From: Bacteroidia bacterium
Lineage (GTDB): Bacteria > Bacteroidota > Bacteroidia > UBA8524
DNA length: 5,003 nucleotides
Direction of reading: 5' to 3'
Assembly (NCBI GenBank): GCA_023277325.1
Contig: JALRIQ010000243.1
Span: 1-5,003, forward strand
This document shows, one piece after another, positions 1-5,003 of the stretch. The position numbers and the translations under genes were made by a program. Every line of letters begins with the position of its first letter. Within the stretch, counting starts at the first letter, position 1. Under the pieces are notes generated by a model. That model made no database searches. It was not told where the DNA came from and saw nothing but the letters and a program-made list of their open reading frames with translations.

Positions 1-875
1 AAATCAAAGCCTACTCCATTGTCTTGGTAGCTGTAGAAGAACCACTCTCCACTCACCGAATGCCAATAGAGCATCTGGGGTAGTCCACCCAACACAAGTC
101 CGATTCCAGCCGCCAAAAAGGCGAGGTAGTTTTTCTTTAGAAACTCGGCATACAGCATATTGGTGCTCCAGGGCATGCATTTCCATAAAATAGGAACCAG
201 GATGAGCAGAATTTCATTGGGCCTGCATATGGCAATGAGCCCTGTCAGAAGGCCGACAAATAGGGCGCTTTTCCATGGAATATTATCCTTCCACTTGCTT
301 ACCTGATAAAGCACGATGGCATAAAGTGCAAAGAGATAATTATGTGCCAGCGTGTTGCTGAACGTTGCCTGTTCGAGGTAATTGGTGGCACCAACAATTA
401 AGAGGAGCAAAAAGGCAGTCCATTCATCGGAGAAGAACTGCAGCAAGAATTTTCTGGTGAAGATGAGTCCGAGCAAAGCATAAAAAACCCCGCCAATAAT
501 CCAGGCCATTTGGTAGGGTGTTGAAAACCCATCGCGGGCATACCCCATCCGCTCAGCCAATGCATCGGCAATCAGGAAGAAAGGGGAGTTCAATAAGGCC
601 AATCCACCTGGGTAGCGCATTACCCAGTTGCCCGATTCAATTTGGATGGCTTGGTAGAGGGTTCCACTAACATGGTAGGTTTCCATGATTTGGTTGACCC
701 AATCCATGTTTTGGAGAGTCAGGTCACCATAAATGAAATGGGCGGGGAGATAGAGGTAATAGCCAAAAACATCCCAGGTGAGGGTTTTTTCACTATCGGC
801 AATAACAAGGCGAAGCGCCAGGATGGCCAGCATGGCCAATAGCATCACAATCAGGCTCTTTTTTCCCGCTTTCAT
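1..875 (-). CDS. Polytopic membrane protein, glycosyltransferase-39-like (N-terminal part, runs off left edge)
   Basis: Reading the minus strand from ATG at 873-875 gives 291 uninterrupted codons to base 1, with no stop, so the gene continues beyond the window. The protein starts with a short basic N-terminus and a hydrophobic segment (about residues 7-25). A loop with WDVFGYYLYLPA (34-45) follows, then several further hydrophobic segments (roughly 122-140, 152-165, 177-192, 203-217, 221-231 and 250-268). A membrane segment after an N-terminal loop with a conserved Asp (D35), plus the RYPGG and CRPNE stretches, is typical of Bacteroidota membrane proteins related to GT39/PMT (dolichyl-phosphate-mannose mannosyltransferase-like) enzymes, which use lipid-linked sugar donors at the inner membrane. 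Substrate and donor cannot be inferred, and the second half is missing. No Shine-Dalgarno is visible before the start; the upstream bases are C-rich. The gene is divergent from the DUF1801 gene. The coding frame is certain; the family is moderately certain. Confidence 0.8.
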   Translation of the reverse strand, partial: MKAGKKSLIVMLLAMLAILALRLVIADSEKTLTWDVFGYYLYLPAHFIYGDLTLQNMDWVNQIMETYHVSGTLYQAIQIESGNWVMRYPGGLALLNSPFFLIADALAERMGYARDGFSTPYQMAWIIGGVFYALLGLIFTRKFLLQFFSDEWTAFLLLLIVGATNYLEQATFSNTLAHNYLFALYAIVLYQVSKWKDNIPWKSALFVGLLTGLIAICRPNEILLILVPILWKCMPWSTNMLYAEFLKKNYLAFLAAGIGLVLGGLPQMLYWHSVSGEWFFYSYQDNGVGFD

Positions 876-949
876 GGGGGAAAGATAGGAAATTGGCCTC
901 TAATCTGATATCCGATGAATTTCAGGAAATTGTATTTTAGCTTCAACTA
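876..949. promoter_or_regulatory. Divergent intergenic region, presumed promoters for both flanking genes
   Basis: These 74 bases separate two divergently read genes, so they should carry at least one promoter in each direction. Weak partial matches to the Bacteroidota -7 element (TAnnTTTG) exist: TATTTTAG at 933-940 on the plus strand and TATCTTTC on the minus strand (880-887). Each has one mismatch, lies within about 10 bases of a start codon and lacks a convincing -33 TTTG. The region is therefore assigned by position only, and no specific promoter is claimed. Confidence 0.35.
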
Positions 950-1372
950 ATGTCGGCGATGCAAAATGTAAGCTTTGATTCTATCGAGGAATTTCTCGAA
1001 TACCTCCCCGAAGATGAACGTAATGTTACCAATAGCCTGCGTCAATTGGTGTATGATTGCATTCCGGAAGTAAAAGAAAAATTATCCTACCAAGTGCCGT
1101 TCTTTAGTCGTCATAAAACCCTCTGTTTCATCTGGCCAGGCTCCGTACTTTGGGGGAAAAAACGCGCCTACGAGGGTGTGCGATTTGGATTCACACATGG
1201 AAAACTCCTCAGTGATGAAGAACGGGATTTACGCCTCGACCAGCGAAAGCATGTGGCCTACATGGAGTTCAAATCGGTAAACGAAATACCCTTCGACAAG
1301 ATGCGGCAATGGCTTTTTGAAAGTGTGGTATTGGATGATGAGGCTCACTTCCATAAAAAAGCGAAAAAATGA
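950..1372 (+). CDS. DUF1801 / YdhG-like small protein
   Basis: This 140-residue protein has the layout of the DUF1801 (YdhG-like) family. An N-terminal helix (SIEEFLEYLPEDER, 11-24) is followed by a helix with LRQLVYDCIPEVKEKLSYQVPF (30-51), whose 'PEvkEklsYqvPfF' pattern is the family hallmark. A beta-rich half follows with CFIWPG (59-64), FGFTHGK (79-85) and a C-terminal helix. Length is normal for the family. The biochemical role is not established; members are small, probably cytoplasmic proteins related to the iron-chaperone/frataxin-like YdhG fold, and nothing here identifies a ligand. ATG at 959 (residue 4) is an equally plausible start, since MQNVSFDS begins the conserved part. The stop overlaps the next start as ATGA (1369-1372), implying translational coupling to the methyltransferase. 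The lysine-rich C-terminus (KKAKK) resembles that of the neighbour, but this is probably coincidence. Confidence 0.85.
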   Translation: MSAMQNVSFDSIEEFLEYLPEDERNVTNSLRQLVYDCIPEVKEKLSYQVPFFSRHKTLCFIWPGSVLWGKKRAYEGVRFGFTHGKLLSDEERDLRLDQRKHVAYMEFKSVNEIPFDKMRQWLFESVVLDDEAHFHKKAKK

Positions 1373-2175
1373 AACCAGAGAAAGACTACCTCAAACTGAA
1401 TAAAAGTTCATGGAACAAATGGGCGGAATCCAATTTTCAATCGGATTTCTATGAGATGGAGGCCTTTCGCGAAGGAAAAAATTCGTTGAAGTCGATAGAG
1501 CTAGAACTACTGGGTGATGTAAGAGGAAAAAAAATTCTTCACCTACAGTGCCATTTCGGACAAGACACCCTTTCTCTTGCTCGTAAAGGCGCCAAGGTCA
1601 CTGGAGTGGATCTTTCTGAAACGGCAATCCACCTTGCCCACTCCCTCAATGCTGAGTTAGGTCTTGATGCCCGCTTTATTTGCTGCGATGTGTATGGATT
1701 GAAAAAAGTGCTGAAGGAGAAATTCGATATCGTCTTTACCTCTTATGGCACGATTGGCTGGTTGCCAGATATTCAAAAATGGGCGAAGACCCTTAAACAT
1801 TTTATGAAGGCGAAAGGCCGCTTTGTGTTTGCTGAATTTCATCCGGTGATCTGGATGTTCGATGACGATCAGGAGAAAATCATCTATCCCTACTTAAACG
1901 ATGCGCCTATCATCGAGACTTTGGAAGGAAACTATGCAGCGAAAGATTCAGCGATGCGTGCCGATTTCATTTCTTGGACCCATGGACTTTCGGAAGTGAT
2001 TCAGGCACTAATCGATGCAGGGCTTCAAATCGACGACTTCCATGAATACGATTATTCACCCTATGAGATTTTTAAGAAGATGGATGAATTTGAAAAAGGT
2101 AAGTTCCGTCTGAAAAAATTCGGGAATATGCTCCCACTCACCTACCGCATTGGTGCATCAAAGGCGAAAAAATAG
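1369..2175 (+). CDS. Class I SAM-dependent methyltransferase
   Basis: This 268-residue protein has a Rossmann-type methyltransferase core. Motif I is ILHLQCHFGQDTLSLA (56-71), where C-H-F-G-Q-D replaces the usual GxGxG but is common in one bacterial subgroup. The acidic residue at the end of strand 2 is D81 (VTGVDLS). The strand 3 region is FICCDVY (103-109), and motif IV is FDIVFTSYG (119-127). A strand 5 region, RFVFAEFHPV (151-160), follows, with a C-terminal part that probably forms the acceptor site. These are UbiE/Methyltransf_11/25-type features. The enzyme would transfer a methyl group from S-adenosylmethionine in the cytoplasm; the acceptor (small molecule, lipid or protein) cannot be told from sequence. 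The start overlaps the DUF1801 stop (ATGA). The following broken gene begins at the base right after this stop, so the three were probably cotranscribed. Confidence 0.9.
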   Translation: MKPEKDYLKLNKSSWNKWAESNFQSDFYEMEAFREGKNSLKSIELELLGDVRGKKILHLQCHFGQDTLSLARKGAKVTGVDLSETAIHLAHSLNAELGLDARFICCDVYGLKKVLKEKFDIVFTSYGTIGWLPDIQKWAKTLKHFMKAKGRFVFAEFHPVIWMFDDDQEKIIYPYLNDAPIIETLEGNYAAKDSAMRADFISWTHGLSEVIQALIDAGLQIDDFHEYDYSPYEIFKKMDEFEKGKFRLKKFGNMLPLTYRIGASKAKK

Positions 2176-2698
2176 ATGAACAAAGTACTCTGCCTTTGCC
2201 TTTTTTTAAGTTCAGTTGCTCTTCAGGCGCAACATGATTCCTTATTGCCCTTTCTAAAAAAAGGCCATGAACAAGAAAAGAGTTGGCTATCAATCCCTTC
2301 TTAAATACAGATAATAATCAGCCCCATATTTTTGTCAAAAACTATATCCAAATCGGAAAGGACTACTGCATCCATTGGAACCCGGAAGAGCGGTATCTGG
2401 AGATTCGTCAGTTACAGATGCAAACCGACAACATGACCAATTACCTGATATGGAGCTTCCGATTTGACGAAGAAAAGCGATTGATAGACCATCATTCCTG
2501 CCAAGAAATAAATTTGGCTGATGCTGTCATGATGCGTCCTTTCGGTAGTTCACGTGCCTACAGTCATGCGGCATTAAATCAAGTTCCGTATTCAAGCGTC
2601 ATGCAAAAAACCGACTAATCGGAGAAAATCACGGTTTTCGTCCTGAACCAAAAAAGCGATATATTGACTGGTTAAAAGCCCATTCATTGGAGCATTAG
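2176..2698 (+). pseudogene. Small secreted protein of unknown function, broken by two -1 frameshifts
   Basis: ATG at 2176 abuts the methyltransferase stop and opens a 42-codon frame with a clear signal peptide: MNKVLCLCLFLSSVALQA, then QHDS, with likely cleavage after LQA. It stops at TAA (2302-2304). Coding continues in the -1 frame (from about 2271) for over 100 residues (INPFLNTDNN... to ...SSVMQKTD, TAA at 2616-2618). It then shifts -1 again into a frame reading NRLIGENHGFRPEPKKR and on to TAG at 2696-2698. Adding one A to the run at 2276-2279 and one A to the A6 run at 2605-2610 restores a single frame of about 174 residues. The mature part is rich in W, Y, charged and polar residues (for example YCIHWNPEERYLEIRQ and YLIWSFRFDEEKR), suggesting a small soluble exported protein. 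I do not recognise a family. Either this is a recent pseudogene or the two one-base losses in A runs are sequencing errors; both explanations fit. Confidence 0.65.
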
Positions 2699-2720
2699 CA
2701 GCACAGAATTAACTGCTAGT
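2694..2720 (+). terminator. Possible hairpin after the broken secreted-protein gene
   Basis: ATTAGCAG (2694-2701) can pair with CTGCTAGT (2713-2720), forming an 8-pair stem with one G-U and an 11-base loop. The stem begins at the TAG stop of the broken gene. It is AT-rich and followed only by a loose T-rich stretch (2734-2741) after a 13-base gap, so it is at best a weak intrinsic terminator or an mRNA 3'-end structure separating the first three genes from the GGGP synthase gene. Confidence 0.3.
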
Positions 2721-2755
2721 TCCTATAAATTGCTTTTCTTTGCAAAAAATTGCTC

Positions 2756-3502
2756 ATGCGCAACATGGTATACAATTCATTGGTTCACAAACAGGCGGCA
2801 GGCCAAAAAATGCTGGCTGTATTGATCGACCCCGATCATATTCAGAACCTTGAAGAAAGTGTACGCCGCTGCAATGATAGTGGGGTTGACCTCATATTCC
2901 TTGGTGGTAGCTTGATCAGCTCAGGCACCATTGGCGAATCCATTGCGCTGATTAAATCCATGAGCGATATCCCAGTCTTGATTTTCCCAGGAGATGAGCT
3001 CCAAATCGATTCCCGTGCTGATGCCTTGCTTCTTTTGAGTCTAATCTCAGGAAGAAACGCAGAACTACTTATCGGGAAGCACGTGGTAGCCGCTCCATAT
3101 TTGAAAAAAGCTGGCATTGAGACCATTGCCACAGGATATATGCTGATAGATGGTGGAAGAATTACTACCGCTTCGTATATCAGCAGCACTGTTCCTATTC
3201 CATCCGATAAGCCTGAAATCGCTATGTGCACTGCCGTAGCGGGAGAAATGTTGGGCTTGAAAATGATGTATATGGATGCCGGATCAGGCGCTCAAAACCC
3301 TGTAAGCGCAAAAATGATTTCTGCCGTAAGAGAAGGAGTCAGTGTACCCATCGTGGTGGGTGGAGGTATTCGTTCGACAGAACAGGCCGTTGAAGCTTGG
3401 AGAGCGGGTGCTGATGTGGTGGTTGTGGGAAATGCCATTGAAGATGACAATACCCTCATCACCGATTTGATGAATGCGTTGCAAGACCTGCAACAGCTTT
3501 GA
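2756..3502 (+). CDS. Geranylgeranylglyceryl/heptaprenylglyceryl phosphate synthase (PcrB/GGGPS family, group II)
   Basis: The protein is a (beta/alpha)8 prenyltransferase that joins a polyprenyl diphosphate to sn-glycerol-1-phosphate, giving an ether-linked lipid precursor. Counting from ATG at 2756 it has 248 residues, a normal length. Visible family motifs are LIDPDH (23-28, Mg/diphosphate side), FLGGS (48-52), ISGRN (97-101), TGYMLIDGG (126-134), YMDAGSGA (172-179), VGGGIRS (201-207) and VVGNAIE (223-229). The glycine-rich segments in the second half form the phosphate-binding site for glycerol-1-phosphate. Bacteroidota enzymes belong to GGGPS group II, and tested members made the geranylgeranyl product; the exact prenyl length here is inferred. 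A TTG at 2750 would add two residues, and ATG at 2765 is another possible start just before the conserved YNSL. The gene lies 25 bases before the E1 gene, suggesting cotranscription without an obvious metabolic link. No Shine-Dalgarno is seen. Confidence 0.92.
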   Translation: MRNMVYNSLVHKQAAGQKMLAVLIDPDHIQNLEESVRRCNDSGVDLIFLGGSLISSGTIGESIALIKSMSDIPVLIFPGDELQIDSRADALLLLSLISGRNAELLIGKHVVAAPYLKKAGIETIATGYMLIDGGRITTASYISSTVPIPSDKPEIAMCTAVAGEMLGLKMMYMDAGSGAQNPVSAKMISAVREGVSVPIVVGGGIRSTEQAVEAWRAGADVVVVGNAIEDDNTLITDLMNALQDLQQL

Positions 3503-3527
3503 TTATTGAAAGATTAAGCGAGAACGA

Positions 3528-4904
3528 ATGGCTACACAAAGCAAAGAGTTAACCCTAGACGAGTTCAAAACCGAAGTGTTAAGCGACTATAAAATTGCCT
3601 ACCAAAGCCGTCAGGCCAGTTTAGTGGGTAGAAAAGAGGTGCTTACGGGAAAGGCCAAGTTTGGCATCTTCGGAGATGGAAAAGAGGTGGCTCAAATTGC
3701 TATGGCCAAAGCGTTCCAGAAAGGCGATTTCCGTTCCGGATACTACCGCGATCAAACGTTTATGTTCGCAACAGGTATGAGCAATGTCCGCGAGTTTTTT
3801 GCGCAACTTTATGCTCATCCGAGTGTAGAGGCAGAACCTTGTTCAGCAGGCCGCTCGATGAATGGTCACTTTGGCTCGCGCATGTTGGACGACCAGGGAA
3901 ACTGGCTGCCACAAACCGATCGCTATAATTCAAGTGCTGATATTTCGCCTACAGCAGGACAAATGCCTCGCTTACTCGGTTTGGCCCTTGCTTCAAAATT
4001 ATACCGCAATAACCCACAGCTTGCCGAAATGACCAATTTCTCGAATCAGGGAAATGAAGTGGCTTTTGGTACAATTGGAAATGCTTCCACCTCCGAAGGC
4101 GGATTCTGGGAAACCATTAACGCAGCGGGTGTATTGCAAGTTCCTATGGTGATGTCTGTTTGGGATGACGGCTACGGAATCTCTGTTCCGGCAAAATACC
4201 AAACCACCAAAGAGAATATTTCAGAAATCCTTAGCGGTTTCCAAACCAACGACAAAGGAGTTGGCTTTGAAATTTTCCGTGTAAAAGGATGGGATTACGC
4301 TGCCCTTTGCAAAACTTTCCAGGAGGCAGCAGCAATTGCCCGTGAAAAGCATACTCCGGTATTGATTCACGTACAAGAGTTAACCCAGCCGCAAGGACAC
4401 TCTACTTCGGGTTCTCACGAACGTTATAAAGATGCAGAGCGCCTGCAATGGGAGCTTGATTTCGATTGCTTGTTGCAAATGCGCAAGTGGATGGAAAGTG
4501 CAGATATCGCCAAGGCAGAAGAGCTCGACAACCTCGAAAAAGAGTGGAAAAAGGAAGTAAATACCATTAAAAAAGAGGCTTTTGCTTCTTTCTTGAGTGG
4601 AATAAAAGCGGATATCGAAGACGCAGCATCCTTGCTCGAAGCGCTAGCTAATGAATCAGGAATTGCTCCAATTCAAGAAATCGCAGCGGAACTTCGCAGC
4701 ATTACCGAGCCTTTGCGTAAGGATATTGGTGTTGCGATGGATAAGGCTTTGCGTATGAGTCTCCATGCAGATGGACCAGCGCGACAAGCTATCGTCACCT
4801 GGAGACAAAATTTCTATAGCACCAATTACGAGCGGTATAGCTCACAGAAAGTATTATGTGTACGGAGACAACTTGATCTGTACAACTCACGGAGATGGCG
4901 CTAA
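3528..4904 (+). CDS. Alpha-keto-acid dehydrogenase E1 (fused alpha/beta type), 3' half lost at a sequence join
   Basis: This is the thiamine-diphosphate-dependent E1 of a 2-oxoacid dehydrogenase complex (2-oxoisovalerate or pyruvate type), which decarboxylates the 2-oxoacid and passes the acyl group to lipoyl-E2. The alpha-type half includes YRDQTFMFATGM (73-84), HFGSR (114-118), the cofactor-binding stretch GNASTSEGGFWETINAAG (184-201) with VWDDGYGIS (211-219) in place of the usual ENNGYAIS, and the phosphorylation-loop-like PQGHSTSGSHERYK (288-301). A linker helix region (305-425) leads to NFYSTNYERYSS (428-439), where Bacteroidota fused E1 proteins go on into the E1-beta domains (several hundred more residues). 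Here the frame diverges at about 4845 into 19 unrelated residues (QKVLCVRRQL...) and stops at 4902-4904. The real gene therefore ends at about 4844-4846 and the rest is a chimeric tail. The start at 3528 is clear, 25 bases after the GGGP synthase. Substrate preference is not determinable. Confidence 0.88.
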   Translation: MATQSKELTLDEFKTEVLSDYKIAYQSRQASLVGRKEVLTGKAKFGIFGDGKEVAQIAMAKAFQKGDFRSGYYRDQTFMFATGMSNVREFFAQLYAHPSVEAEPCSAGRSMNGHFGSRMLDDQGNWLPQTDRYNSSADISPTAGQMPRLLGLALASKLYRNNPQLAEMTNFSNQGNEVAFGTIGNASTSEGGFWETINAAGVLQVPMVMSVWDDGYGISVPAKYQTTKENISEILSGFQTNDKGVGFEIFRVKGWDYAALCKTFQEAAAIAREKHTPVLIHVQELTQPQGHSTSGSHERYKDAERLQWELDFDCLLQMRKWMESADIAKAEELDNLEKEWKKEVNTIKKEAFASFLSGIKADIEDAASLLEALANESGIAPIQEIAAELRSITEPLRKDIGVAMDKALRMSLHADGPARQAIVTWRQNFYSTNYERYSSQKVLCVRRQLDLYNSRRWR

Positions 4905-4947
4905 GTGGCAAGACCTAGGCAAGTTGATGGCTGTTGAGGCATCCTGA
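4843..4947 (+). other. Fragment resembling a phage metallophosphoesterase
   Basis: Immediately after the E1 homology ends, a different plus-strand frame reads HRKYYVYGDNLICTTHGD followed by GAKWQDLGKLMAVEAS, then TGA (4945-4947). The pattern 'RKYxxYGxxLIxxTHGDxxKxxDLxxLMAxE' matches, by eye, the middle of calcineurin-like phosphoesterases found in many tailed-phage genomes, in which the His of HGD is part of the metal site. Only about 34 residues are present, with neither the N-terminal DxH/GNHD nor the C-terminal GHxH motif. The in-frame bases upstream of 4834 are an out-of-frame reading of the E1 gene. It is not a functional gene, and the family call is moderately supported because the piece is short. 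Confidence 0.45.
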
Positions 4948-5003
4948 TCGTCAATGATGATCTCGGCCAGGCTTTTCCCATACCAAGAGTGTGGCTCAGG
5001 ATC
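4929..5003 (-). other. Fragment resembling a P22/podovirus-type phage portal protein (runs off right edge)
   Basis: On the minus strand, entering from base 5003, the frame reads DPEPHSWYGKSLAE, then IIIDDQDASTA. It then becomes unrelated sequence (INLPRSCHLAPSP, stop at 4887-4889) that is simply the antisense of the preceding fragment. 'DPxxxxYGKSLAExxxDxQdxxTA' is the recognisable helix region of P22-like podovirus portal proteins, which form the dodecameric DNA gate of the capsid. Only 25 residues are visible, so this rests on one motif. It faces the opposite way to the adjacent phosphoesterase-like piece, which supports an inverted chimeric join over a natural gene order. Confidence 0.45.

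Noticed and set aside
4..186. Minus-strand 60-codon ORF at the left edge
   Set aside because: It is an out-of-frame reading on the same strand inside the open membrane-protein frame (1-875), which has much better hydrophobic-segment structure.
642..842. Plus-strand 66-codon ORF
   Set aside because: It is antisense to the membrane-protein gene and has no recognisable features.
2271..2610. Programmed ribosomal frameshifting in the secreted-protein gene
   Set aside because: Two separate -1 events in one short gene, with no clear X-XXY-YYZ slippery site at the first break and no strong downstream structure seen, make decay or sequence error simpler explanations.
2735..2742. TTTCTTTG as a Bacteroidota -7 promoter element for the GGGP synthase gene
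   Set aside because: It has one mismatch to TAnnTTTG, no -33 TTTG at the right distance, and lies only about 13 bases from the start codon.
2842..3231. Minus-strand 129-codon ORF
   Set aside because: It is antisense to the GGGP synthase, whose motifs are unambiguous on the plus strand.
4765..4947. A complete 60-residue gene across the E1/phage join
   Set aside because: Its first part is an out-of-frame reading of E1 and only the last third is phage-like, so the ORF is created by the join.
4843..5003. A genuine prophage insertion with an attachment site in the E1 gene
   Set aside because: There is no tRNA, integrase or repeat, the phage pieces are internal fragments of structural and enzyme genes in opposite orientation, and they are only about 75-105 bases each.

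Overview
The window looks like chromosomal DNA from a member of the Bacteroidota, possibly a marine or freshwater Cytophagales/Flavobacteriales-type organism; the rank below phylum is a guess. The evidence is a DxxGYYxYLPA-type membrane glycosyltransferase-like protein, a bacterial group II geranylgeranylglyceryl-phosphate synthase, and a single-chain alpha-keto-acid dehydrogenase E1 of the fused alpha/beta type common in this phylum. Start codons also lack clear Shine-Dalgarno sequences.

Layout, left to right. Bases 1-875 (minus strand) hold the N-terminal 291 residues of a polytopic membrane protein that runs off the left edge. A short divergent intergenic region (876-949) separates it from a plus-strand cluster. 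That cluster has a DUF1801/YdhG-like protein (950-1372) and, overlapping it by 4 bases (ATGA), a class I SAM-dependent methyltransferase (1369-2175). Next comes a small secreted protein gene broken by two frameshifts (2176-2698) with a possible hairpin at its end. The GGGP/HepGP synthase follows (2756-3502), then the E1 gene (from 3528). Spacing is tight, so 950-2698 and 2756 onward could be one or two operons. The GGGP synthase and E1 genes are 25 bases apart.

The right end is abnormal. E1 homology stops at about residue 439, in the YERYSS motif before the E1-beta half. The next ~100 bases encode, in another frame, a piece resembling phage metallophosphoesterases (HGDG motif). The last ~75 bases encode, on the minus strand, a piece resembling a P22/podovirus-type portal protein. 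I read this as two short-homology chimeric joins at the end of a metagenomic or single-cell contig, not as a real prophage.

I found no new defence system, CRISPR array, RNA gene or insertion sequence. The interesting points are the end chimera, the doubly frameshifted secreted protein, and an archaeal-type ether-lipid enzyme in a bacterium. All family assignments come from reading motifs by eye, without database searches.
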